Source of the DNA: Pseudomonas sp. KU26590
GTDB taxonomy: Bacteria > Pseudomonadota > Gammaproteobacteria > Pseudomonadales > Pseudomonadaceae
Direction: 5' to 3'
Length of the DNA stretch: 64,000 nt
Assembly (NCBI RefSeq): GCF_026153515.1
Contig: NZ_CP110644.1
Location: 1,113,501 to 1,177,500, forward strand
This document shows, in pieces, positions 17,488 through 26,618 of the stretch. The position numbers were made by a program, and so were the translations under genes. A model generated the notes under the pieces. The model was not told where the DNA came from, searched no databases, and saw only the letters and a list, made by a program, of their open reading frames with translations. The number at the start of each line of letters is the position of its first letter. Position 1 is the stretch's first letter.

Positions 17488-18000
17488 TAGAGCAAACCCA
17501 ACTTAAGGCAAGTTTTTTGCGCTCTGTACGCTGTGGGATCTGACCGGGGGTGCGGAGTGTCGATCCATTAGTGAGCATCGTATTATTCGATGGCCCAAAT
17601 CGGACATTCTGCTGTGGCACAATGCCAGCGATGTCATCCGCCAAAAACTCCGGTCTCTTTCGGTTAGCTTTATGGATGGCAGCCTAATAGTCTCGCAATC
17701 TTGCGGAACACAGCTGCTTGACCATCATCCCCGCACCAACGGGGTGGCGCTTTACTCCGCGTGTATCGTACGTTAATGCGGGCCTGTATTTGGCGAGTTG
17801 AATTTTGGGTGGCTAAGGTGGGGCAAGTCTGTGCTGAGCAAGCTGCTGCGTTTGCTTATCATCAGCTCCGAGCCTTTAAATCCGGTAGGTGCCGCTTGAG
17901 ACCTCGCAGGCGGTCAAGCCAGCGCGACGACGAGACGGTGCATGTAAAACATGCACGCTTTTGACGCCGCGCTAAGCATTAAGGCATGTCAGTATCCGGT
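17488..18000. other. Intergenic region upstream of the sulfotransferase
   Basis: 513 bases with no recognised gene. Short open frames exist but carry no identifiable motif; some may be remnants. It probably contains the promoter for the sulfotransferase-cysC pair on the minus strand. Confidence 0.5.
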
Positions 18001-19446
18001 CTACTGCTCTCCGGCGCGGCCATAGACATCTTCAAAACGAACAATATCGTCCTCACCCAGATAATCGCCGCTCTGCACTTCGATCAGGACAAGGTCGATC
18101 ACGCCCGGGTTGGTCAGGCGATGCTGATGCCCCGCGCGAATAAACGTCGATTCATTGGTATTCAGCATCAGCTCCTGATCGTCGTTCACGACAATCGCCA
18201 TGCCGCTGACCACGATCCAGTGCTCGCTGCGGTGGTGGTGCATCTGCAGGGACAGCGACGCTTTGGGTTTGACCACGATGCGCTTGATCTTGAAGCGCTC
18301 GCCGTTTTCCAGGGTTGTGTAAGTACCCCATGGGCGATGCACCGTCTGGTGCAGCTGATGCAGCGTGTGGCCGGACTTCTTCAGCTGGGTGACGATGTGT
18401 TTGACGTCCTGGGCATGATCCTTGTGCGCGATCATCAGGGCATCGGCGGTGTCGATGACCAGCAGGTCTTGCACGCCGACCAGTGCGGTCAGGCGTTCTT
18501 CGCTGTTGACGTAGTTGTTTCGGGCGCCGTGGGACAGCACTTCACCTTCAAAACGGTTGCCATTGGCATCGGCGCTGGTCAGTTCGCTCACTGCGTTCCA
18601 CGAGCCGATGTCGCTCCAGCCAATGTCGCAAGGCACGGTCGCGACCTTGTCAGAGCGTTCCATCAGTGCGTAGTCAACCGAGATGTCCGGGACTTTGGCG
18701 AAGGACTCTGCGTCCAGGTTCAGGCAGCGGTAGGCGTCGCCTTTGGTCTGACGAGACAGGCTGATGGATTCGGCAGCAGCGGACAGAACGTCAGGTGCAT
18801 GCTTTGCGAGTTCTTCAAGAACAGCGCCCACCTGGAAGCAGAACATGCCCGAATTCCAGAAGTAGTTACCCGCTGCCACGTAGGACTGGGCGGTTGTCAG
18901 ATCTGGCTTTTCCACAAAGCGCGCGACTTTCAGGCCGCTTTCGCTCGGGATAGGCTCGCCGGCTTCGATGTACCCGAAACCCGTTTCCGGGTACTGCGGC
19001 TTGATGCCGAATGTGACGAGCCAACCGTTGGCGGCCAGTCGAACCGCTTTGGCGACGGCCTCGGAAAAGGCGACTTCATTCTGGATGAGGTGGTCGGCGG
19101 CAAGCACGAGCATGAACGCTTCCGGACCATGCGCGTCCTTCAGTTGCAACGCGGCCATGGCGACGGCTGCAGCGGTGTTGCGGCCGAAAGGTTCAAGGAT
19201 GAACGCTTGAGCCGGACCGGATTTGGCGACATTCCGGTATTCGTCCTCGGTCTTGAACAGCAGCTCTTTGTTGGTGACCGTCAGAATCTCCGAGACCCCT
19301 TCAAGCGCAGCCGCGCGCAGGAAGGTTTTCTGAATGAGGTTCTGTCCGTCGGGCAATGTCATGAACGGCTTTGGGTGGGCCTCGCGCGAGACGGGCCACA
19401 ACCGGCTACCTACACCGCCGGACAAAATTACCGGTATCAATTCCAT
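18001..19446 (-). CDS. Mannose-1-phosphate guanylyltransferase / mannose-6-phosphate isomerase
   Basis: A 481-residue bifunctional enzyme (AlgA/WbpW/ManC family) that makes mannose-6-phosphate and GDP-mannose. The N-terminal pyrophosphorylase signature LSGGVGSRLWPVSREAHPKPF is at residues 8-28, with the second family motif FVEKPD around residue 180. The C-terminal cupin isomerase domain carries QMHHHRSEHW and the GDYLGEDDIVRFEDVYGR ending. Length equals P. aeruginosa AlgA (481). The start at 19446 has an AAGGAT site; an upstream in-frame start at 19524 would add 26 unlikely residues. It supplies GDP-mannose, or GDP-rhamnose through other genes, to the neighbouring two-domain GT4 polymerase. 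Choosing between algA and wbpW as a name needs genome context. Confidence 0.95.
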   Translation of the reverse strand: MELIPVILSGGVGSRLWPVSREAHPKPFMTLPDGQNLIQKTFLRAAALEGVSEILTVTNKELLFKTEDEYRNVAKSGPAQAFILEPFGRNTAAAVAMAALQLKDAHGPEAFMLVLAADHLIQNEVAFSEAVAKAVRLAANGWLVTFGIKPQYPETGFGYIEAGEPIPSESGLKVARFVEKPDLTTAQSYVAAGNYFWNSGMFCFQVGAVLEELAKHAPDVLSAAAESISLSRQTKGDAYRCLNLDAESFAKVPDISVDYALMERSDKVATVPCDIGWSDIGSWNAVSELTSADANGNRFEGEVLSHGARNNYVNSEERLTALVGVQDLLVIDTADALMIAHKDHAQDVKHIVTQLKKSGHTLHQLHQTVHRPWGTYTTLENGERFKIKRIVVKPKASLSLQMHHHRSEHWIVVSGMAIVVNDDQELMLNTNESTFIRAGHQHRLTNPGVIDLVLIEVQSGDYLGEDDIVRFEDVYGRAGEQ

Positions 19447-20039
19447 ATTTCTAAATCCTTGCGCATAGCCAGGCAGTGATGTCTGAAGTGAGGTCGGACG
19501 CAAACGCTTGGCTTCATCCGACAAATTCGGTTAGCAGGGGGCGCTTGTCGTTTTTTCGTGGAGCGGCCCGTGCAAAGGACGCAAGAATATCAGAGTGGCA
19601 TCGGTATGCGGGTGCCCCCGAGTGGGTTTGCATGCTGTAGGACGTTTCAGTCGTCAGCGGGCGCGGCCGTGGCGATCCGACAGGATCCGGCTTCGGGGCT
19701 TGTCATCCGGACAACATAGCCCCTGAATCAACATGGCCGGGGCGCCGATAACATGGCGCCGGTCAGGGGAGCAGGTCGCTTTAAGCGAGCAACGGTAGTG
19801 GCACGCTATCCGCAATCGCTGCAATATCGAGCTGGCATCAGGACTACTTGATCAGGTCAGATCTCGGGGTCAGCAGCTCGTCGGATTGAGCGCTCGGCAA
19901 CGAATAAGACCGGTAGTCCAGTGTCGAGATAGCAGGAAATGAATCTGAACGCGGAACGCTACGTCGGTTGACGGCTCTTATGCTGCCGGCCTTAGCCGTT
20001 TCCGCACTTCCTTGGCTTCGCAGCCCTCTATCTTCAGCC
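19447..20039. other. Intergenic region between divergent operons
   Basis: About 590 bases between the GDP-mannose enzyme (leftward) and the type I secretion operon (rightward). It must hold both promoters; I cannot point to convincing -35/-10 pairs. No gene or repeat is seen. Confidence 0.5.
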
Positions 20040-21812
20040 ATGGATTCTATGAGTCGCTCACACGAAAATAACCTGCAAGCGGCGCTAAAGGCTTGTCGCG
20101 GGAGTTTCCTCTCGGTCGGGTTCTTCAGTCTTTTCGTCAACACGTTGATGCTGGTTCCGACCTTTTACATGATTCAGGTTTCGGGACGGGTGGTGCCGAG
20201 CAGCAGCACGTCCACGCTGATCATGCTCACCCTTATTCTCTCTGTCCTGATGCTGACGCTGGGGTCGCTGGAGTGGGTCCGGTCGCGCATCATGGTGCGC
20301 ATCAGCAATCGGCTGGATGTGCTGCTCAGTCGCGACGTGTACCGCGCCAGCTTCAGGAAAGCGTTGAACAGCGGCGGAATGGACGCGTCGGCGCAGTCCC
20401 TGAATGACCTGACCTCGCTGCGGCAATTTCTCACCGGTAACGGGTTGTTTGCGTTCTTCGATGCGCCGTGGCTTCCGGTGTACACCGCCGTGATGTTTCT
20501 GTTTCACCCCTGGTTTGGCTGGATGACGGTGGTCTCCGCGGTTGTGCTGGTGGCGCTGGCGTACGTCAATCATCGCTACACCGGCGCCGCGCTGGCCGAG
20601 GCCAACAAGCAGAGCCTTACCGCCAATCTGCACACCACCAAAAGCCTGCGCAACGCTGAAGTCATCGAGTCGATGGGCATGCTCGACACCCTGATGGGGC
20701 GCTGGGCGGTTCGGCAGCGGCGGGTGCTGGTGTTGCAGTCCGGGGCCAGCGACAAGAGCGGCGTGATCACATCCATCTCTAAGACGTTCCGGGCCTGGGC
20801 CCAGTCGATGATGCTGGCGGCAGGCGCGTACCTGGTGATTACCCATGAGATCAATCCTGGCTTGATGATGGCCGGTTCTATACTGCTGGGCCGTGCACTC
20901 GCGCCGATTGATCAGATGATCGGCAGCTGGAAAGGCTTCGTCTCAGCGCGCGTGCAGTACCAGCGCTTGAATGAAACCCTGGACAAGCTCAACGCCGAGC
21001 CCGAGCGCATGTCTTTGCCGAATCCGGAAGGCCACGTACAGGTCGAAAGCCTGTTCGTGGCGCCGCCGGGTGCGAAAGCGGCGGTGATCAAAAACATCAG
21101 TTTCGTGACGCCCGCCGGCAGCATCGTCGGTATCGTCGGGCCAAGCGCGGCGGGCAAATCGACGCTGGCGCGTGCGTTGCTCGGCATCTGGCCGCCACAG
21201 CATGGCGTTGTCAGGCTCGATGGCGCTGACATCAGTGCGTGGGACAAGCAAAAGCTCGGCCCGCACCTGGGTTACCTGCCTCAGGACATCGAGCTGTTCG
21301 AAGGCAGCATCAGCGACAACATCGCCCGTTTCGGCAAGATCGACCCCGAGAAGGTCGTGCTGGCGGCGCGCACGGCTGGCGTCCACGAAATGATCCTGCA
21401 GCTGCCCGACGGCTACGACACGGTGATCGGCAGCGAAGGCGTCAACCTCTCCGGCGGTCAGCGTCAGCGCATCGGTCTGGCGCGCGCGGTGTATGGCAGC
21501 CCTCGGCTGATCGTGCTGGATGAGCCCAACTCCAACCTCGATGAGGTCGGTGAACGTGCGCTGGGTGTGGCGCTGCAAAAGATGAAAGAAACCGGCGCGA
21601 CGGTGTTCATCATTTCCCACCGCCCTAACGTGCTGTCGCGGCTTGACCGGATCATGGTCTTGAACAGCGGCACCCTGACGATGTATGGCCCACGTGATCA
21701 AGTGATCGCCGAACTGGCTCAACAGCAGGCCAAAGCTCAAGCCCAGGCCCAAGCCCAGGCACAAGGTCAGACCCCGCCCCGGGTTGCTCCGGCACCGACC
21801 GGCGCCATTTAG
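20040..21812 (+). CDS. Type I secretion ABC transporter (AprD/PrtD type)
   Basis: A 590-residue inner-membrane exporter with about six helices at the front and an ATPase domain behind. Walker A GPSAAGKST, signature LSGGQRQRIGLARA, Walker B LIVLDEPNSNLD and the histidine of FIISHRP are all present. There is no C39 peptidase-like extension, so it belongs to the AprD/PrtD group that exports proteases, lipases and RTX-type proteins with C-terminal signals. The ATG at 20040 gives the length of AprD (593); a TTG at 19968 in frame is less likely. The C-terminus has an unusual Ala-Gln repeat (residues about 565-577). It starts a three-gene operon with membrane fusion and outer-membrane proteins. Confidence 0.92.
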   Translation: MDSMSRSHENNLQAALKACRGSFLSVGFFSLFVNTLMLVPTFYMIQVSGRVVPSSSTSTLIMLTLILSVLMLTLGSLEWVRSRIMVRISNRLDVLLSRDVYRASFRKALNSGGMDASAQSLNDLTSLRQFLTGNGLFAFFDAPWLPVYTAVMFLFHPWFGWMTVVSAVVLVALAYVNHRYTGAALAEANKQSLTANLHTTKSLRNAEVIESMGMLDTLMGRWAVRQRRVLVLQSGASDKSGVITSISKTFRAWAQSMMLAAGAYLVITHEINPGLMMAGSILLGRALAPIDQMIGSWKGFVSARVQYQRLNETLDKLNAEPERMSLPNPEGHVQVESLFVAPPGAKAAVIKNISFVTPAGSIVGIVGPSAAGKSTLARALLGIWPPQHGVVRLDGADISAWDKQKLGPHLGYLPQDIELFEGSISDNIARFGKIDPEKVVLAARTAGVHEMILQLPDGYDTVIGSEGVNLSGGQRQRIGLARAVYGSPRLIVLDEPNSNLDEVGERALGVALQKMKETGATVFIISHRPNVLSRLDRIMVLNSGTLTMYGPRDQVIAELAQQQAKAQAQAQAQAQGQTPPRVAPAPTGAI

Positions 21813-21837
21813 CCCAGCGCCTGACAGGAATTTTTGA

Positions 21838-23163
21838 ATGACCAGCAACGCGATAACCGTGCTCGACGAGCATTCAGATGACATGCCGACGTCCGACCGC
21901 GGTATCCGCCGGGTCGGCATGACGATTGTTCTGGTGACCTTTGGCTTGTTCGGCACCTGGGCCGCTTTCGCCCCGCTGGGCAACGCCGTTTACGGTTCAG
22001 GTGTTGTCACCGTGCAGAGCTACCGCAAGACCGTCCAGCACCTTGAGGGCGGCATCGTAAAAGAGCTGCTCGCCCGTGACGGTGACACGGTGCACAAGGG
22101 CGATCCGTTGATCATCCTTGACGATGGCCAGCTGAGTTCAGAGTACGAATCCACCCGCAACCAGCTCATCACCGCGCGCGCCAAAGAGGCTCGCCTTCGC
22201 GCCGAGCGTGACGATCAGCCGGTCATTCCGGCGTTGAAGATAGACGGCGTCGAAAGTGATCGTGCCCGTGAGGCCATCGATGGTGAAGCGCAGGTGTTCC
22301 GGTCGCGGCATGACGCGCGCCTGGGCGAGATATCCGTGCAGAAAGAGCGCATCGGACAATTGAAGCAGCAGATTATCGGCCTCAACGACATGATCGCCAC
22401 CAAGGTCAGTCTCGAAAAATCCTACACCGGTGAGATCACCGAGCTGAAGGACCTGTTGCGGCAGGGATTCGTTGACAAGCAGCGCCTGCTTGAACAGGAA
22501 CGCAAGCTGGACATGCTCAAGTCAGAGGTCGCTGATCACCAGTCGACGATCACCAAGACCCGTCTGCAGATCAACGAAACCGAGATGCAGATTGTTCAGA
22601 CCAACCAGAAATTCAGCTCCGATGTGGCCAAGGACTTGAGCGACGTGCAGGCGCAGGTCTTCGACTTGCAAGAAAAGGCCAGCGCGCTCAAGGACAGGCT
22701 GTCGCGCATCGTCATCCGCGCCCCGGAAGACGGCATGGTGCTGGAGATGAAAGTGCACACCATCGGCGGGGTGGTCAGCGCCGGGACGCCACTGCTGGAT
22801 ATCGTGCCGGAGTCTTCGGATCTGGTGGTCGAGGCGCATGTGTCAACCAACGACATCGACCGCATCACCTTGGGCAAGCTCACCGACATCCGCTTTAGCG
22901 CGTTCAACGCTGCGACCACGCCGGTGATTCAGGGACAGGTCACGCGAATTTCCGCTGACCGTCTCACTGACGAGAAGACTGGCGAGGGCTATTACCTGGT
23001 GCGCGTGAAAGTTACCGACGAAGGCATGCAGCGATTGGGCAACCGCAAGCTGCAACCGGGCATGCCAGCGGAGGTGCTGATTAACGCGGGCGAACGCACG
23101 ATGCTGCAGTACCTGCTCAAGCCTGCGCGCAACATGTTCGCCAAATCGATGATCGAGGAATGA
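21838..23163 (+). CDS. Type I secretion membrane fusion protein (HlyD/AprE family)
   Basis: A 441-residue periplasmic adaptor. One membrane helix (residues about 27-50, MTIVLVTFGLFGTWAAFAPLG) is followed by the lipoyl half-motif YRKTVQHLEGGIVKELLARDGD. Two long coiled-coil stretches and the second lipoyl half (RIVIRAPEDGMVLEMKVHTIGGVV) follow, then a beta-barrel region ending in the family-typical VLINAGERTMLQYLLKP. The length matches AprE/PrtE (about 440). It bridges the ABC exporter to the outer-membrane channel. It lies 25 bases after the ABC gene, preceded by an AGGAA site, and overlaps the next gene by four bases. Confidence 0.94.
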   Translation: MTSNAITVLDEHSDDMPTSDRGIRRVGMTIVLVTFGLFGTWAAFAPLGNAVYGSGVVTVQSYRKTVQHLEGGIVKELLARDGDTVHKGDPLIILDDGQLSSEYESTRNQLITARAKEARLRAERDDQPVIPALKIDGVESDRAREAIDGEAQVFRSRHDARLGEISVQKERIGQLKQQIIGLNDMIATKVSLEKSYTGEITELKDLLRQGFVDKQRLLEQERKLDMLKSEVADHQSTITKTRLQINETEMQIVQTNQKFSSDVAKDLSDVQAQVFDLQEKASALKDRLSRIVIRAPEDGMVLEMKVHTIGGVVSAGTPLLDIVPESSDLVVEAHVSTNDIDRITLGKLTDIRFSAFNAATTPVIQGQVTRISADRLTDEKTGEGYYLVRVKVTDEGMQRLGNRKLQPGMPAEVLINAGERTMLQYLLKPARNMFAKSMIEE

Positions 23164-24572
23164 CCGTGGTTCGCATGCTTCCCGGTCTGCTTTTTGGTTT
23201 GTTTGCGCTAAATGCCAATGCCGCGCAGCCCGCTGCCCCGCAACAGGTCAGCGCGTCGACCTATTCCCTTGACCTGATGACGCTGTACAAGGAATCGCGG
23301 CTCGAAGATCCGCGCATCCTTTCGGCCTATGCCCGTGCACGGTCTGCCAAGCAGCAGGAGCGTGAAGCGTTTGGCGGGTTGCTGCCCCAGGTGTCGGCGA
23401 GCAGCAACATCAACCGGATTCTGCGCAAGGACGAGCAGTCGCGGGATATCTATGACAACAAAAGCTATGGGCTGAACCTCAGTCAATTCATTTACAACAA
23501 GGAAGCGTGGGAGCGATATCAGAAGGCCAAGAGCGTCACGCTGCAGAAGAGTTCGCAGTCCGAGGACTCTCAAGCCGAAGCAACGGTGGATCTGGCCAAG
23601 CGCTATTTTGCCGCGCTTGCCGCCGACGATGCGCTGGAGCTGGTCTCGGCCGAGCGGCGCGCGACCCAGGGCAGTCTTGACCGCGTGAACGCTCTGTACG
23701 CCAGGCAGATGGCCAAGATCACCGACATGCTGGACCTTAAAGCCCGGGTCGACTTGTTGATTGCTCAGGAAATTGAAGCGCGCAATCAGGTGCGTCTATC
23801 CCGGGAAGGGTTGTCGGAAATTGTCGGTCGCCCGATCAATGATCGCTTGAGCCGGATCCGAAACGACATCGCACTGGAAGCGCCGACGCTGCCGCTGGAC
23901 GCCTGGATTGCCCAGGCGCTCGACAGCAACCCGCGACTCAAAGCCTACGAAAACAACCTGGCGGCGGCCGATGCGGCAGTACGTGAAGGGAAGGGCGGTC
24001 ACTACCCCTCACTCAGTTTTAACCTCGGGGCTTCGCAGAGTGACGTGGGTTACGACAACACGCTGACCCCGCGCAGCGACAGCTATGTCGCAACCATTGG
24101 CCTGAAAGTGCCGATCTACAGCGGCGGCTCGACGTCTGCGCGTGTGAGCGGGCTGTATGACGAGCAATATGCAGCCGAGCAGGATTTGGAGGGGGTGCGC
24201 AGGCAAGTGGTGAAAGAAACCACTAACGCTTATCTGACGGCCCAGTCCGCGGTGGACAAGATCCGCGCGGGGCAGAATGCCCTGTCTTCGGCCAAGCAGT
24301 CGAGCATCGCGGCGCAGAAGGCGTTCAGCTATGGGGTGGTTAACGCCGTCGATGTGCTGACCGCTGTGCAGAACGAATTCAAGGCCCGTGGCGACCTGCT
24401 CAAATCGCAGTACGACTTCATCACCAACCTGTTCATTCTGAATCGCTGGGCCGGCAAGCTGTCGCAAGAGAGCGTTGCCAGTGTGAATGTCTGGCTTGGC
24501 GGCGATGATTCGGAAGCGCTGAAAGACCTGAACAATTCAGCACCTAATAACACCAAAGCAATCCCTAAGTAG
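23160..24572 (+). CDS. Type I secretion outer-membrane channel (TolC/AprF family)
   Basis: A 470-residue outer-membrane factor with a signal peptide (MLPGLLFGLFALNANAAQ) and the two-fold TolC pattern of long helices and short strands. The halves start near YSLDLMTLYKESRLEDPRILSAYARARS and DSNPRLKAYENNLAAADAAVREGKGGHYPSLSFNLG. The ending ILNRWAGKLSQESVASVNVWL is typical of AprF-like proteins. ATG at 23160 overlaps the upstream stop. This completes an export apparatus; no substrate with RTX repeats or a secretion signal lies next to it. The gene converges on a glycosyltransferase only 11 bases away. Confidence 0.93.
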   Translation: MTVVRMLPGLLFGLFALNANAAQPAAPQQVSASTYSLDLMTLYKESRLEDPRILSAYARARSAKQQEREAFGGLLPQVSASSNINRILRKDEQSRDIYDNKSYGLNLSQFIYNKEAWERYQKAKSVTLQKSSQSEDSQAEATVDLAKRYFAALAADDALELVSAERRATQGSLDRVNALYARQMAKITDMLDLKARVDLLIAQEIEARNQVRLSREGLSEIVGRPINDRLSRIRNDIALEAPTLPLDAWIAQALDSNPRLKAYENNLAAADAAVREGKGGHYPSLSFNLGASQSDVGYDNTLTPRSDSYVATIGLKVPIYSGGSTSARVSGLYDEQYAAEQDLEGVRRQVVKETTNAYLTAQSAVDKIRAGQNALSSAKQSSIAAQKAFSYGVVNAVDVLTAVQNEFKARGDLLKSQYDFITNLFILNRWAGKLSQESVASVNVWLGGDDSEALKDLNNSAPNNTKAIPK

Positions 24573-24583
24573 CCTGCAGCAAC

Positions 24584-25744
24584 TTACGCCTTGGGGTGTG
24601 CCGCCAATACTTTGCGGTATACCGCCAGCGTCTGCCGTGCGCATTCCTGCCAGGTAAATTGACGGGCGCGTTCGAGCCCTATTTCAACCCGTTCGCTTCT
24701 GAGTGCGTCGTTACTCAACACATCAAGCATCGCTGCCGAGATGCTCGAAGCGTCCAGCGGATCAACCGCCCAGGCGGCATTGCCGGTGACTTCCGGTAGT
24801 GACGTGGTATTCGACGCAATAACCGGGCACTGGGCAGCAAATGCTTCGATGACCGGCAGGCCAAATCCTTCGTATAAAGACGCAAACACCAGCGCGCTGG
24901 CGCTCTGGAGCAGTGCGAACACGTCGGATTGCGGCAGGTAGCTGAGCCAGCGCCCTTCGCCTTTTGCTTCCAGCGCCTTGAGCTGTGGAATCAGCTCTTC
25001 GTTGGCCCAGCCATCACGTCCTACCACAATCAACGGATGCTGTTTGCGCACCGACTCCGGCAGCGCAATGAACGCCTCCAGCACCTTCGGCAAGTTCTTG
25101 CGGGGTTGCAGCGTGCCAATAAAGAGGAAAAAACCGGGTTTGAGTTGGTGCTTGTCCAGCACAGCGTCGCGGGTTTCAAGCGGGATGCGCTCGAAATACA
25201 CCGGGTCCACGCCCAGCGGCGTTACGCTGATTTTCTCGGGGGCAATCCCCATGTGCGTGACCAGATCCTGCTTGCTGTGTTCGGAGATGGTGATCAGGTG
25301 ATCGGCGCTGTGCACGCTTCGCGCGAACAGCCAGCCCTTGAGGGTTTTGAGGTTTTGTCGGATCCACTCCGGATGAATCAGCGGAATGGCGTCCATGACC
25401 GTGGCAATGACGGGCACGCCGCTGATTCTCGGGATCTGGTGATCGGAGGCGTGGAGGATGTCGACATCGCGAGCGATGGTGGAGGAGTTGGGCAGCGGCA
25501 AGCTAAGCAAGCCGCTCGCCAGCACCTGAATACGGAAATCAGCCGAAAGCGTTTTGGGTACGCCGCACGCCAGTTCGGGCAAATGCTTGCCGAACGCATA
25601 AGGCTTGACGTTGATGCCTGGCTCTTCGCTTCGCTTGAGCGCTTCCATCGCCTGCCACAGAGAGCGGGTGTACACGCCGATACCATCCAGATGACCGGCA
25701 CGTTCACATCCTGCCCAGACGGTGCAGCTCAAACCAATATCCAT
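24584..25744 (-). CDS. Family 4 glycosyltransferase (mannosyl/rhamnosyl-type)
   Basis: A 386-residue GT-B enzyme. Seen: the N-terminal DIGLSCTVWAGCERAGHLDGIGVY (glycine-rich acceptor side), ITISEHSKQDLV, FIGTLQPRKNLPKVLEAF and the donor-site motif YEGFGLPVIEAFAAQCPVIASN. The set is typical of mannosyl- and rhamnosyltransferases such as those of P. aeruginosa common polysaccharide antigen. I chose the ATG at 25744 because GGAAAC precedes it; starts further upstream (25774, 25819) extend toward the divergent lapG gene. It may contribute a linkage to the polysaccharide made by the wzm-wzt region, although the type I secretion operon lies between. The sugar and linkage are unknown. Confidence 0.85.
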   Translation of the reverse strand: MDIGLSCTVWAGCERAGHLDGIGVYTRSLWQAMEALKRSEEPGINVKPYAFGKHLPELACGVPKTLSADFRIQVLASGLLSLPLPNSSTIARDVDILHASDHQIPRISGVPVIATVMDAIPLIHPEWIRQNLKTLKGWLFARSVHSADHLITISEHSKQDLVTHMGIAPEKISVTPLGVDPVYFERIPLETRDAVLDKHQLKPGFFLFIGTLQPRKNLPKVLEAFIALPESVRKQHPLIVVGRDGWANEELIPQLKALEAKGEGRWLSYLPQSDVFALLQSASALVFASLYEGFGLPVIEAFAAQCPVIASNTTSLPEVTGNAAWAVDPLDASSISAAMLDVLSNDALRSERVEIGLERARQFTWQECARQTLAVYRKVLAAHPKA

Positions 25745-25827
25745 ACGCGTTTCCAAACCAACCCGGTGAGTCATGAAATCAAGGGGCGCGAGCCTACCAT
25801 GAGTCGCGTTTTCGGGCATTTCCTTCC

Positions 25828-26610
25828 GTGCATGATCTCACCGCGCCATTGCGTTTCCTGCCCCGACCCCTCACCATCGCTTTCCGTTATCCATTGCCCG
25901 ATGGACTAGACAAATTGGCAGCACGTTCGGCTCAAAAGCGCCCTGGATTATGGATGCTTCTAGCGCTTGCACTGACGTGCACGGCGTGTGTCGGCTATCT
26001 GAGCGCGGATTGGGATTTTTCCCTGATCAGCCGCCGCGCCGAAGCGCTGTATGGGCCGTTGGGCGCCGGCAAGCAGCGCATCGATGCCTGGCAGAACTTG
26101 CTGGCGACCGAGAAGCAGGTCAGCGAGCTGGACAAGCTGAAAGTCGTGAACCTGTTTTTCAACCAGCAGATCCACTATGCCGAAGACATCGACGTCTGGC
26201 ATGAGGTTGATTACTGGGCGACGCCGGTCGAGTCGTTGATAAAAGGCGCGGGGGATTGCGAGGATTATGCGATCGCCAAGTATTTCAGCCTGCGCCGCCT
26301 CGGCGTGCCCAGCGAGAAGCTGCTGATCACCTACGTCAAGGCGCTGCGCCTGAACCGCGCGCACATGGTGCTGACCTATTACTCGAGCCCGAACGCCATG
26401 CCGCTGGTGCTCGACAGCCTGATCAACGACATCAAGCCCGCCAGCGAACGTACGGACCTGTTGCCGGTGTATGCCTTCAACGCTGAAGGACTGTGGCTGC
26501 CGGGCGCGCAAGGCAACAAGAAAGTGAGCGACACCAAACGTCTGTCCCGGTGGCAGGACGTGCTGAAAAAAATGACCGCAGAAGGCTTCCCCACCGAGCC
26601 CGAGAATTAG
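25828..26610 (+). CDS. lapG: Periplasmic cysteine protease LapG
   Basis: LapG cuts the N-terminal retention module of the LapA adhesin and so releases cells from biofilm. This 260-residue protein has one hydrophobic N-terminal segment (WMLLALALTCTACVGYL), then the bacterial transglutaminase-like fold. The catalytic triad reads C144 in GAGDCEDYAIAKY, H179 in RAHMVLTYY and D196 in LVLDSLIND, with the spacing usual for the family. The GTG start at 25828 gives the full length; a downstream start nearer the hydrophobic segment is possible. The lapD gene starts eight bases after its stop. LapD sequesters LapG at high c-di-GMP, so the pair is functionally and genetically linked. Confidence 0.95.
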   Translation: MHDLTAPLRFLPRPLTIAFRYPLPDGLDKLAARSAQKRPGLWMLLALALTCTACVGYLSADWDFSLISRRAEALYGPLGAGKQRIDAWQNLLATEKQVSELDKLKVVNLFFNQQIHYAEDIDVWHEVDYWATPVESLIKGAGDCEDYAIAKYFSLRRLGVPSEKLLITYVKALRLNRAHMVLTYYSSPNAMPLVLDSLINDIKPASERTDLLPVYAFNAEGLWLPGAQGNKKVSDTKRLSRWQDVLKKMTAEGFPTEPEN

Positions 26611-26618
26611 GAGTACTG

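Noticed and set aside
17488..18000. Short open frames upstream of the sulfotransferase as a small gene or remnant transposase
   Set aside because: No ribosome site or recognisable motif; kept as unassigned intergenic DNA.
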